Positions 11,486-22,880 of a DNA stretch of 64,000 nucleotides are shown in pieces (the first letter of the stretch is position 1; every line of letters starts with the position of its first letter). The position numbers and the translations under genes are program-made. The stretch covers positions 58,201,332-58,265,331 of the forward strand of contig NC_044566.1 of assembly GCF_007565055.1 (NCBI RefSeq), written 5' to 3'. The stretch comes from Rhinopithecus roxellana (lineage: Eukaryota; Chordata; Mammalia; Primates; Cercopithecidae). The notes under the pieces are model-generated. The model saw nothing but the letters and a program-made list of their open reading frames with translations, was not told the DNA's origin and ran no database searches.

Positions 11486-11940
11486 GCAGAAGCACAGAAG
11501 CACGGTCAATATAGGGTCCTGGAGCACTGCAGTGAAGGGGCAACATTCATTATAGCAGGAGAGCCAAGAATATGTTCTTTTCTAAGAAATGATTGGCAGT
11601 AAAGAGTGTACTGAAATTAGTTCAGGAGAAAGTTGACAAGGACTTGGCATGGAGAAGATGAGATGGATCAAATAGATATTTCTTGAGTAAAATGGATTTG
11701 GTCTGGCTATCAAGTGATGCAGGGTGTAAAGGAAAAACAAGATTCAAAGCTAACTCTTAGTTTCCAAGACTAGATATGATTGGTTGATGATACCAAAAAC
11801 CAACATAGAGAAATCAAGAAGGAGAGTAGGTTGGGCATGGGTCAGTGTGCAGTTCAGGCTAGTTAACTCAGTTTCAAACTTGTATGGGACATGCAGAAAA
11901 ACCATTATGTCACTTAGAGTATAAATTAATTTATTAGCAA
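10501..11940. other. Unassigned sequence with a compound microsatellite
   Basis: Nothing was recognised besides the CT/CA microsatellite listed at 11449-11484. The segment at 10880-10940 is purine-rich. Confidence 0.45.
11449..11484 (+). repeat. Compound (CT)n(CA)n microsatellite
   Basis: A run of CT repeats passes directly into a run of CA repeats, with a short CACACACA block just upstream at about 11437-11446. It is likely length-polymorphic. Confidence 0.85.
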
Positions 11941-12139
11941 ACTCTTATGATTCCTTGCAAGCCTAGCAAAAATGTGCTTCCCTCTCAATCCTGCTCTAAT
12001 ACTTCTTCTTTATATTCTCCTCTGTTCCACCATCTCCCCTCCAGCAGTCACAATTATTTACTCCTTTCTATGTGTTATCAATGCTTTTAATAAACCTCTA
12101 ATTTAGTACTGAAGTCAATGTTTTATCAGTGGTCACTTT

Positions 12140-12236
12140 ACTTTGCTAAATAAAGAGGTCCTTGCAATAAGGAGCTAATTGTGAGCCTGACTCAAATTAG
12201 GTGCTCAATAAATGTTTGTTGAATAAATGAATAAGT
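12140..12236 (+). repeat. L2 3' end
   Basis: The ending GGTGCTCAATAAATGTTTG, then TTGAATAAATGAATAAG, is the signature L2 terminus. Upstream sequence back to about 11990 may belong to the same element but is too eroded to be sure. A MIR terminus is the alternative. Confidence 0.55.
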
Positions 12237-12569
12237 GAGCTTGCTTTACTTGGTGATGAGAAGGCATGCTGAAGCATGAGAACATGAAAAGTGGGAGAGA
12301 GAGGGAGAGAGAAGGATGAGAAGAAGACTCACATGGGCATTACCATACTCAATACTTGGTACCTTCCACAATTGAATACTGGTTAATGCTTGGCAGCTCA
12401 TGTCAGTGTTTTCAACACTGCTCTAGTGAGTAGAGCATTGATATAGCAGAGCACTCAGTGACCTCATCTTGTTTTATGTCACTGCTGCCTCCTGGTTAAT
12501 CTTTATGAAGATTGATGGGGCTTTGGTCATAGGCCCAATGTGACAGTGCATGGAAGGCTAGACACATGG

Positions 12570-12914
12570 TGTATTAGTCCATTTTCACACTGCTAATAAA
12601 GGCATATCTGAGACTGACAATTTACAAAAGAAAAAGTGTTAATGGGCTTACATTCCACATGGCTGAGGAAGCCTCACAATCATGGTGGAAGGTGAAAGGC
12701 ACATCTCACCTGGCAGCAGGCAAGAGAAGAGAGCTTGTGCAAAGAAACTCACCTTTTTAAAACTATCAGATCTTATTCACTATCATGAGAACAGCATGGG
12801 AAAGACCTGTCCCCATGATTCAGTTGTCTCCCACCTGGCCCCTCCCACAACACGTGGGAATTGTGGGAGCTACAAAATCAGATTTGGGTGGGGATACAGA
12901 ACCAAACCATATCA
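12570..12914 (-). mobile_element. Solo THE1/MST-type MaLR LTR with perfect 5-bp duplication
   Basis: Read on the minus strand it begins TGATATGGTTTGG and ends GGACTAATACA. On the plus strand it starts TGTATTAGTCC and ends ACCATATCA. The host sequence CATGG flanks it on both sides (12565-12569 and 12915-12919), an exact 5-bp target-site duplication. No internal sequence is present, so it is a solo LTR left by recombination between two LTRs. Confidence 0.93.
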
Positions 12915-12919
12915 CATGG

Positions 12920-15900
12920 TGTCATCTCTGAAGCCCTTCAGGGAGACTTAGAGCATGACAGTGTATTGAAGCTTTGTCTTTCTGAGTCTAAGACAGGTTA
13001 GCCCTTCCAATGTGATTCTCTGTACATCAAGCAGAGCCTTGCTGGGTGGCTGGGAACTGATGGAAACCCAGAACGCTGTGGAGTGCAAACCTGAGAGTAT
13101 GCAGTCAATCTGAATATATGTGGTGATTGCAATTTAGATCAAACCAATGTTTTCTTTCACTGTAAGTTCCAGAATAAATTGTTGGATAGGATTTTGTAGT
13201 TTTAAAGTAGCTAGAAATGAATCATAAATTTAGCACATCTAGGAGCTGTGTTGCAGAAAGTAGACAAGATAGTCTTAAGCTAGGTGCTGTAAACTCTTAA
13301 GAATGCACATGTTCATTAATAGATCTACACTTAAGTGGCTGAGGTCTAAAGTAAGGCCCCAGTAGAAATGAAAAATATGACTAAAAGGCACTATACACTT
13401 TCAATTAGAGTCTTCAAGTTTGCAGCATTTTTTTTTTACAAAAATTAACCATATCTAGCAATGCAAATGTTATTTTAAAATTCATAGGCAATTGATTTCC
13501 TATAGCTCCAGTTCTTAATAGATTTAAAAGATTCAAAGCTTATTCATGATGTGATCGACATGTATTGCTGTGAATAAAGCATTTTGTGCTCTATTTAGAA
13601 TTTGCATTATTAGTTATTCACTTTATCCAAAAAGTATGCACTGCTGGGCAAATGGACCAGAAAGGGTATATATTTCTTTTCCACCCAACTTGAAGTGTGA
13701 TTTGAACCAATCTATTGTATATCCAGACTGTGCTAAAACAACCGAAGAACAGTAATTTTGTATATGGCATTTCTAGAAACTGCAGGAAGGGGAGTGGGGT
13801 GGGGCTGCAGTATGGAGCCAAGACTAGCCTTCAGTCTGATGGAGAAGTCCACTGGACACGTGTATAGGGACTTGGATCTCAAAGCTATCATTGATGCTTT
13901 CAAGTAGAACACCCAATTCTGTCCTCAAAAAGCTTGCACGTGAGCAAGCATGGAGAAACAGGCGTGCAAAATAAATAAAATATACGAAGATTCAGGATAA
14001 TAAGACCTTTAAAAATTCTTAAGCAAAATATTAGGGCCAACAATTCTAACTCCCTGTCTCTCATCACCTTTCTTCTCTTTGCTGGTAACATCTTTAGTTT
14101 CCTATGGATAATCAGCCCAGTGGGATTTTCCCCATCAGGGTTAGAGACCCACAACCAGCCCTGGCTTGAATAAAAATTGTCTGCTAAGTACAAAATCTAA
14201 TAGGGCTGAAAACATTAGTTTTCCTTTTTCCACCTTTTTCTACCAGCAGCCCAGCTAGGGGACTAACGTTTTTGAGAGCCTGCTATGTACCAGGCACTGT
14301 GAGAGGCACTTTCCCTCTCTCACTCTTTTCTCTCCAGTTAAAGCCTGCTTTGAAACGAGAACCCATCAAATCTGTTTACTGTAAGAGGTAAAGAAATGAG
14401 GAAGAGTCATGTGTTGGAGAAGCTATTACATTTCCATCTTAATATGACAGCATTGAGCACTCTGGGGAAAACTATAATCGTGTGGGAATGACAAGATTAC
14501 CAATTGTATTAAAGGGGGCATGGGTATTAAAGGGTTGAGAAATGCTGTCTTGGGCCCACGGCCTGATGTACAGTGATAGCATCACCAACCCCAGCTCACT
14601 GGGGAGAGGCCACGCCACTCACATGTTTGCCTTCCCCGGCAGCGCATAAGCATTCCTGCACCTGGCCCTAAGTCTTTATCACATCTCTGTTGTCACTTGG
14701 GCTCTTCACATTTACAAGTCTCCTGGCTTTCGTCAAAACAGGAAGACTGTACTCTAAAGTTTTATTCTGGACTCCCATTCCCAGAAACAACTTCATTGGC
14801 CACCCAAGAGTAATTCTCTCTTCCAGGGCCTCCAAACTTGCTAGACCAGGATTTTAATATAATATAATTGCAAGTCTGTCTACAGAATATACACAAAAAT
14901 AAAAATATTATTCCCTGTGGTATCCACTGCTCTTCTCATCCTTAGATTTAACAGTTAGGCTAGCTAGGAACCCTCTGTAATATTTAATAGCGTCTCACTC
15001 AAATGAAGCTCAATTTTCCCCTGAAATAAAATTCCATTTTAAGCACTAGAATTTGTATGTTAAATTTGGCCCTTTAAGAATCACAGACGATATAAATTTT
15101 TACCACTGAGTTATCGGCTTTGGAAAAGAGAAGGTGAGTAATAAAAAATGTCAAACAAACTGAATACCTAATGCCAATAACGAATGTCATCTCAATAATG
15201 CATCTTACACATGACAGGATTAGCATGCGGGTCACATCAAGGCTCAGCTCTGAAGGGGGCGGAAGTTTGCTCACTCAGCACTTTCGGTTTTCAGACTCTA
15301 CTATCTTGCTTACCTAGTAAATGCAACGTTGTACAATTTATTTTTTATTGCCTCATTTGTAAGTTTCTCTCTGTCTTCAAACCAAGATATCTTCAGGGGC
15401 TTAGACTGCCTATTGCATTCAGATGTCCATTTTCATAATAGAATAAGAACTCCTGTTAAAGAAGATGAGTAGCAAACACTGCAATTTATTGGAGCCAAGA
15501 AAGAAGATGCCACATGTTCCAAAATTGCCAAGACAAGGATGTATGGAGGTTTGCAGAACAGCAAAAGCTTTTAGCAGTGAATATTACCTTCAACGAGACG
15601 ACATCTATCAGATTATTAAAAAAAAATGCATCCTATCAACATTTTTCTCTCTCATGAAAGATTAGTGTCTTTTTATAACTGATTTGCTCACATAATATTT
15701 TTCTACTCAGATATTCTATACGTGTGTATACACATATTCATTTAGCACAAATCCTATTCTTCGTTCTCTTTTCCATCTTCTTAACCCTCTTCCATTCTAC
15801 TGCCATTAATGTGAAAGAACTTGCTCTTGTAAATCAGCAATGAGTCACACCACTCATGCAAGGACAAACGTGAAGGAATACCTTCTACAAATTTGAAAAT

Positions 15901-16023
15901 CCAGAAACCCAATACCATGCTATAGGAAAATGTATAGTGGTAATTAGCAAATCCAGATAAGCTTAAGATGTAATCTATACAGGCAATATTATGCAAACAC
16001 TGGACACTTGGTTAACTGACAGC
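12920..16023. other. Mostly unassigned sequence with old scraps
   Basis: Two weak repeats are possible. One is an L2-like block at about 13860-13990 (CCTCAAAAAGCTTGCACGTGAG). The other is a minus-strand MIR core at about 14270-14340 (GAGCCTGCTATGTACCAGGC). I see no gene, and short open frames here lack coding features. Confidence 0.45.
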
Positions 16024-16094
16024 TAATTTTAAAAGTGATAAGACCATTTTTTACAGACAGCTGTAAGAGATGGGTCTTATCACTTTAAAAATTA
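16024..16094. repeat. 71-nt near-perfect hairpin (possible MITE or pre-miRNA-like fold)
   Basis: The left arm at 16024-16045 and the right arm at 16073-16094 are 22-nt inverted repeats with a single mismatch (shared core AAGTGATAAGACC). The loop holds a second inverted repeat, TTACAG (16051-16056) against CTGTAA (16061-16066). The arms begin with TA, as in Tc1/mariner insertions, but I do not recognise MADE1 or another named family. Confidence 0.8.
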
Positions 16095-16377
16095 AATCAG
16101 ATAACAAATTCAGATTTGTTTTTCTAAAGCTCAACCTATGGAATGCTCAACTTTAGGAAGAGACATCAGGTGAAAATGATTTTTCTAAGACCTAGAAACT
16201 GGATTGATGCTTTCAGGAATGAACCAAATGTGGATAAATGTGTCAAACTCTCCCTGGGTCCTAGGCATTAGCCCAGGAACTCTCTCCACGGGCATGCATC
16301 TGATAGAGATGGAATAACTCAGTGTGCACCTATAGGTCTTGTCTGCCTCTGAAAATGAGGGCCGTGGAAGGCAGTGC

Positions 16378-16393
16378 AAGATCTTCCAAGGTC
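16378..16393 (+). repeat. Target-site duplication, left copy, of L1 copy A
   Basis: AAGATCTTCCAAGGTC occurs here and again at 22589-22604 after the poly(A) tail. The 16-bp duplication proves that copy A inserted by target-primed reverse transcription as a unit. Confidence 0.95.
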
Positions 16394-17425
16394 GGGGGCG
16401 GAGCAAGATGGCCGAATAGGAACAGCTCCAGTCTCCAACTCCCAGCGCGAGCGACACAGAAGACCGGTGATTTCTGCATTTTCAACTGAGGTACTGGGGT
16501 CATCTCACTAGGGAGTGCCGGACAATCGGTGCTGGTCAGCTGCTGCAGCCTGACCAGCGAGAGCTGAAGCAGGGCGAGGCATCGCCTCACCTGGAAGCCA
16601 AGGGGGAAGGGAATCCGATTTCCTAGCCAGGGGAACTGAGACACACAACACCTGGAAAATCGGGTAACTCCCACCCCAATACTGCGCTTTAAGCAGACAG
16701 GCACACCAGGAGAACATATCCCACACCTGGCCGGGAGGGTCCCACGCCCACGGAGCCTCCCTCACTGCTAACACAGCAGTCTGCCGCGATCTATCCGCAA
16801 GGCAGCAGCCAGGCTGGGGGAGGGGCGCCCGCCATTGCTGAGGCTTAAGTAGGTAAACAAAGCCGCTGGGAAGCTCGAACTGGGTGGAGCTCACAGCAGC
16901 TCAAGGAAGCCTGCCTGTCTCTGTGGACTCCACCTCTGGGGACAGCGCACAGCTGAAGACCAACAGGGGAAGCAGCGGGGGCCGGTGCAGACGCGAACGA
17001 CTCTGTCTGACAGCTTTGGGGAGAGCCGTGGATCTCCCAACACGGAGGTTGAGATCTGAGAACGGACAGACTGCCTGCTCAGGTGGGTCCCTGACCCCTG
17101 AGTAGCCTAGCTGGGAGACATCCCCCACTAGGGGCAGTCTGACACCCCACACCTCACAGGGTGGAGGACACCCCTGAGAGGAAACTTCCAAAGGAAGAAT
17201 CAGACAGGTACACTCGCTGTTCAGCAATATTCTATCTTCGGCAACCTCTGCTGCTGATACCCAGGCAAACAGGGTCTGGAGTGGACCTCAAGCAATCTCC
17301 AACAGACCAACAGACACTCCTTCTGACTGTCAGAAGGAAAACTATCAAACAGGAAGGACACCTATACCAAAACCCCATCAGTACGTCACCATCATCAAAG
17401 ACCAGAGACAGATAAAACCACAAAG
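16394..17425 (+). promoter_or_regulatory. L1 copy A 5' UTR / internal promoter
   Basis: This 1,032-bp GC-rich leader contains the YY1-type site AAGATGGCC at 16405-16413, which sets transcription start in known primate L1s. It also keeps a segment at about 17173-17298 that great-ape L1PA2/L1HS copies lack. The leader carries antisense open frames, including an ORF0-like frame. Promoter activity here is inferred from family knowledge. Confidence 0.85.
16508..16894 (-). CDS. ORF0-like antisense frame of L1 copy A
   Basis: An uninterrupted 128-codon frame lies antisense in the L1 5' UTR, beginning opposite the GAAGCTCGAACTGGGTGGAG block. Human ORF0 begins at the matching place and shares the N-terminal pattern (STQFELPS, then FVYL, then QWRAPLPQP). 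Human ORF0 is about 70 residues, so this version is longer. ORF0 is reported to be driven by the L1 antisense promoter and can splice into downstream host exons. I see the frame but cannot show translation. The same frame is open in copy B. Confidence 0.55.
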   Translation of the reverse strand: MSSTQFELPSGFVYLLKPQQWRAPLPQPGCCLADRSRQTAVLAVREAPWAWDPPGQVWDMFSWCACLLKAQYWGGSYPIFQVLCVSVPLARKSDSLPPWLPGEAMPRPASALAGQAAAADQHRLSGTP

Positions 17426-18442
17426 ATGGGGAAGAAGCAGGGCAGAAAAGCTGGAAATTCAAAAAATAAGAGTGCATCTCCCCCTGCAAAGGAGCGCAGC
17501 CCATCGCCAGCAACAGATCAAAGCTGGTCAGAGAATGACTTTGACGAGATGAGAGAAGAAGGCTTCAGTCCATCAAACTTTTCAGAGCTAAAGGAGGAAT
17601 TACGTACCCAGCGCAAAGAAACTAATGATCTTGAAAAAAGAGTGGAAGAATTGACAGCTAGACTAATTAATGCAGAGAAGATCATAAACGAAATGACAGA
17701 GATGAAAACCATGACACGAGAAATACGTGACAAATGCACAAGCTTCAGTAACTGACTCGATCAACTGGAAGAAAGAGTATCAGCGACTCAGGATCAAATG
17801 AATGAAATGAAGCGAGAAGAGAAACCAAAAGAAAAAAGAAGAAAAAGAAATGAACAAAGCCTGCAAGAAGTATGGGATTATGTAAAAAGACCAAATCTAC
17901 GTCTGATTGGGGTGCCTGAAAGTGAGGGGGAAAATGGAACCAAGTTGGAAAACACTCTTCAGGATATCATCCAGGAGAACTTCCCCAACCTAGTAGGGCA
18001 GGCCAACATTCAAATTCAGGAAATACAGAGAACGCCACAAAGATACTCCTCCAGAAGAGCAACTCCAAGACACATAATTGCCAGATTCACCAAAGTTGAA
18101 ATGAAGGAAAAAATCTTAAGGGCAGCCAGAGAGAAAGGTCGGGTTACCCACAAAGGGAAGCCCATCAGACTAACAGCAGATCTCTCGGCAGAAACTCTAC
18201 AAGCCAGAAGAGAGTGGGGGCCAATATTCAACGTTCTTAAAGAAAAGAATTTTCAACCCAGAATTTCATATCCAGCCAAACTCAGTTTCATCAGTGAAGG
18301 AGAAATAAAATCCTTTACAGATAAGCAAATGCTTAGAGATTTTGTCACCACCAGGCCTGCCTTACAAGAGACCCTGAAGGAAGCCCTAAACATGGAAAGG
18401 AACAACCGGTACCAGCCATTGCAAAAACATGCCAAAATGTAA
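17426..18442 (+). pseudogene. L1 ORF1 of copy A, broken by one nonsense codon
   Basis: The frame matches copy B's ORF1 (338 codons) from ATG at 17426 to the stop ending at 18442, with no frameshift. Codon 110 is TGA (17753-17755) where copy B has CGA, a C-to-T change at a CpG. This cuts the protein inside the coiled coil before the RNA-binding (RRM) and C-terminal domains. The 109-residue product would lack RNA chaperone function. An in-frame ATG downstream (17798) keeps the RRM and CTD open for 214 codons. Confidence 0.95.
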
Positions 18443-18505
18443 AGACCATCGAGGCTAGGAAGAAACTGCATCAACTAACGAGCAAAATAACCAGTTAATA
18501 TCATA

Positions 18506-21500
18506 ATGGCAGGATCAAGTTCACACATAACAATATTAACCTTAAATGTAAATGGACTAAATGCTCCAATTAAAAGACACAGACTGGCAAACTGAATAAA
18601 GAGTCAAGACCCATCAGTCTGCTGTATTCAGGAGACCCATCTCACATGCAGAGACATACATAGGCTCAAAATAAAGGGATGGAGGAAGATCTACCAAGCA
18701 AATGGAGAACAAAAAAAAGCAGGGGTTGCAATCCTAGTCTCTGATAAAATAGACTTTAAACCATCAAAGATCAAAAGAGACAAAGAAGGCCATTACATAA
18801 TGGTAAAGGGATCAATTCAACAGGAAGAGCTAACTATCCTAAATATATATGCACCCAATACGGGAGCACCCAGATTCATAAAGCAAGTCCTTAGAGACTT
18901 ACAAAGAGACTTAGACTCCCATACAATAATAATGGGAGAGTTCAACACTCCACTGTCAACATTAGACAGATCAACGAGACAGAAAGTTAACAAGGATATC
19001 CAGGAATTGAACTCATCTCTGCACCAAGCGGACCTAATAGACATCTATAGAACTCTCCACCCCAAATCAACAGAATATACATTCTTCTCAGCACCACATC
19101 GCCCTTATTCCAAAATTGACCACATAATTGGAAGTAAAGCACTCCTCAGCAAATGTAAAAGAACAGACATTATAACAAACTGTCTCTCAGACCACAGTGC
19201 AATCAAACTAGAACTCAGGACTCAGAAACTCAATCAAAACCGCTCAACTACATGGAAACTGAACAACCTGCTCCTGAATGACTACTGGGTACATAACGAA
19301 ATGAAAGCGGAAATAAAGATGTTCTTTGAAACCAATGAGAACAAAGATACAACATACCAGAATCTCTGGGACACATTTAAAGCAGTGTGTAGAGGGAAAT
19401 TTATAGCACTAAATGCCCACAAGAGAAAGCAGGAAAGATCTAAAATTGACACTCTAACATCACAATTAAAAGAACTAGAGAGGCAAGAGCAAACACATTC
19501 AAAAGCTAGCAGAAGGCAAGAAATAACTAAGATCAGAGCAGAACTGAAGGAGATAGAGACACAAAAAACCCTCCAAAAAATCAATGAATCCAGGAGTTGG
19601 TTTTTTGAAAAGATCAACAAAATTGACAGACCACTAGCAAGGCTAATAAAGAAGAAAAGAGAGAGGAATCAAATAGATGCAATAAAAAATGATAAAGGGG
19701 ATATCACCACTGACCCCACAGAAATACAAACAACCATCAGAGAATACTATAAACGCCTCTACGCAAATCAACTAGAAACTCTAGAAGAAATGGATAATTT
19801 CCTGGACACTTACACTCTCCCAAGACTAAACCAGGAAGAAGTTGAATCCCTGAATAGACCAATAGCAGGCTCTGAAATTGAGGCAACAATTAATAGCCTA
19901 CCCACCAAAAAAAGTCCAGGACCAGATGGATTCACAGCTGAATTCTACCAGAGGTACAAGGAGGAGCTGGTACCATTCCTTCTGAAACTATTCCAATCAA
20001 TAGAAAAAGAGGGAATCCTCCCTAACTCATTTTATGAGGCCAACATCATCCTGATACCAAAGCCTGGCAGAGACACAACAAAAAAAGAGAATTTTAGACC
20101 AATATCCCTGATGAACATCGATGCAAAAATTCTCAATAAAATACTGGCAAACCGGATTCAGCAGCACATCAAAAAGCTTATCCACCATGATCAAGTGGGC
20201 TTCATCCCTGGGATGCAAGGCTGGTTCAACATTCGCAAATCAATAAACGTAATCCAGCATATAAACAGAACCAAAGACAAGAACCACATGATTATCTCAA
20301 TAGATGCAGAAAAGGCTTTTGACAAAATTCAACAGCCCTTCATGCTAAAAACGCTCAATAAATTCGGTATTGAGGGAACGTACCTCAAAATAATAAGAGC
20401 TATTTAGGACAAACCCACAGCTAATATCATACTGAATGGGCAAAAACTGGAAAAATTCCCTTTGAAAACTGGCACAAGACAGGGATGCCCTCTCTCACCA
20501 CTCCTATTCAACATAGTGTTGGAAGTTCTGACTAGGGCAATCAGGCAAGAGAAAGAAATAAAGGGTATTCAGTTAGGAAAAGAAGAAGTCAAATTGTCCC
20601 TGTTTGCAGATGACATGATTGTATATTTAGAAAACCCCATCGTCTCAGCCCAAAATCTCCTTAAGCTGATAAGCAACCTCAGCAAAGTCTCAGGATACAA
20701 AATTAATGTGCAAAAATCACAAGCATTCTTATACACCAGTAACAGACAAGCAGAGAGCCAAATCAGGAATGAACTTCCATTCACAATTGCTTCAAAGAGA
20801 ATAAAATACCTAGGAATCCAACTTACAAGGGATGTAAAGGACCTCTTCAAGGAGAACTACAAACCACTGCTCAGTGAAATAAAAGAGGACACAAACAAAT
20901 GGAAGAACATACCATGCTCATGGATAGGAAGAATCAATATCGTGAAAATGGCCATACTGCCCAAGGTTATTTATAGATTCAATGCCATCCCCATCAAGCT
21001 ACCAATGAGTTTCTTCACAGAATTGGAAAAAACGGCTTTAAAGTTTATATGGAACCAAAAAAGAGCCCGCATTGCCAAGACAATCCTAAGTCAAAAGGAC
21101 AAAGCTGGAGGCGTCACACTACCTGACTTCAAACTATACTACAAGGCTACAGTAACCAAAACAGCATGGTACTGGTACCAAAACAGAGATATAGACCAAT
21201 GGAACAGAACAGAGTCCTCAGAAATAATACCACACATCTACAACCATCTGATCTTTGACAAACCTGAGAGAAACAAGAAATGGGGAAAGGATTCCCTATT
21301 TAATAAATGGGGCTGGGAAAATTGGCTAGCCATAAGTAGAAAGCTGAAACTGGATCCTTTCCTTACCCCTTATACGAAGATTAATTCAAGATGGATTAGA
21401 GACTTAAATGTTAGACCTAATACCATAAAAACCCTAGAAGAAAATCTGGGTAGTACCATTCAGGACATAGGCATGGGCAAGGACTTCATGTCTAAAACAC

Positions 21501-22333
21501 CAAAAGCAACGGCAGCAAAAGCCAAAATTGACAAATGGGATCTAATTAAACTAAAGAGCTTTTGCACAGCAAAAGAAACTACCATCAGAATGAACAGGCA
21601 ACCTACAGAATGGGAGAAAATTTTTGCAACCTACTCATCTGACAAAGGGCTAATATCCAGAATCTACAAAGAACTCAAACAAATATACAAGAAAAAAACA
21701 AACAACCCCATCAAAAAGTGGGGAAAGGATATGAACAGACATTTCTCAAAAGAAGACATTCATACAGCCAACAGACACATGAAAAAATGCTCATCATCAC
21801 TCGCCATCAGAGAAATGCAAATCAAAACCACAATGAGATACCATCTCACACCAGTTAGAATGGCAATCATTAAGAAGTCAGGAAACAACAGTTGTTGGAG
21901 AGGATGTGGAGAAATAGGAACACTTTTACACTGTTGGTGGGATTGTAAACTAGTTCAACCATTATGGAAAACAGTATGGCAATTCCTCAAGGATCTAGAA
22001 CTAGATGTACCATATGACCCAGCCATCCCACTACTGGGTATATACCCAAAGGATTATAAATTAGTCTACTACAAAGACACATGCACACGTATGTTTATTG
22101 CGGCACTATTCACAATAGCAAAGACTTGGAATCAACCCAAATGTCCATCTGTGACAGACTGGATTAAGAAAATGTGGCACATATACACCATGGAATACTA
22201 TGCAGCCATAAAAAAGGATGAGTTTACGTCCTTTGTAGGGACATGGATGCAGCTGGAAACCATCATTCTTAGCAAACTATCACAAGAAGAGAAAACCAAA
22301 CACCGCATGTTCTCACTCATAGGTGGGAACTGA
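18506..22333 (+). pseudogene. L1 ORF2 of copy A, broken by two nonsense codons
   Basis: The frame is collinear with copy B's 1,275-codon ORF2 and has no frameshift. Codon 30 (TGG in B) is TGA at 18593-18595, and codon 634 (TAT in B) is TAG at 20405-20407. The second stop lies in the reverse-transcriptase domain before the FADD active site. Codon 145, the catalytic Asp of the endonuclease GDFN motif, is Glu (GAG at 18938). The FADD motif, the 'SDHS' histidine and the C-terminal Cys/His motif remain readable. The copy cannot make full ORF2p. Confidence 0.96.
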
Positions 22334-22550
22334 ACAATGAGATCACTTGGACTCGGGAAGGGGAACATCACACACTGGGGCCTATCATGGGGAGGGGTGA
22401 GGAGGGAGGGATTGCACTGGGGAGTTATACATGATATAAATGATGAATTGATGGGTGCTGACGAGTTGATGGGTGCAGCACACCAACATGGCATAAGTAT
22501 ACATATGTAACAAACCTGCACGTTATGCACATGTACCCTAGAACTTAAAG

Positions 22551-22584
<34 letters not shown>

Positions 22585-22588
22585 AAAA
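22334..22588 (+). other. L1 copy A 3' UTR and poly(A) tail
   Basis: It contains a G-rich tract (about 22389-22411) with four runs of three or more Gs and the typical L1 end (GTAACAAACCTGCACG, then ACTTAAAGTATAAAA). Copy B's terminal AATAAA is absent here, because the sequence runs directly from GTAT into As. The A tail is about 40 nt, with one G interruption near its end. Confidence 0.9.
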
Positions 22589-22649
22589 AAGATCTTCCAA
22601 GGTCATATTCAGTGCTAGTGTCGGTGTCTCAGGAGACAGCCAGTGTGTA

Positions 22650-22880
22650 TTAGTCATGAACATGGGCTCAGGAGGAACCCACGCCTCCTTGTTTACTAGC
22701 TCTGTGACTCTGGGAGAGTTACTTAACGTTTCTGGAACTGTTTTCCTCAACTGAGAAATGGGGATCATAATAGCATAGAGTTTTTGTGAGGATGGTATGA
22801 GTTCATGTATGCAGTGTACAGAGCAGTGCTTGCCAAGTCAGAAGCACTTGATAAAACAAGCTATCATTATTTTTATTATT
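22650..22880 (+). repeat. MIR
   Basis: The MIR landmarks are in order: CATGGGCTCAGGAGGAACCC, TTTACTAGCTCTGTGACTCTGG, GAGTTACTTAACGTTTCTGG, AACTGAGAAATGGGGATCATAA, TTTTTGTGAGGATGGTATGAG and CAGAGCAGTGCTTG. It is a tRNA-derived ancient SINE on the plus strand. Confidence 0.85.

Larger units (their letters stand above)
16394..22588 (+). mobile_element. Full-length young L1, copy A (L1PA lineage, inactive)
   Basis: About 6.2 kb: a 5' UTR starting GGGGGCGGAGCAAGATGGCC, ORF1, a 63-bp-type spacer, ORF2, a 3' UTR with a G-rich tract, and a poly(A) tail. It aligns with copy B at a constant offset of 14,653 bp from the first base to the ORF2 stop. The only length changes are two compensating single-base ones in the 5' UTR. 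Three nonsense codons make it incapable of autonomous movement. The sequence class is L1PA4/5-like, and the high similarity to B implies a recent insertion, probably in an Old World monkey lineage (inference). Confidence 0.97.
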
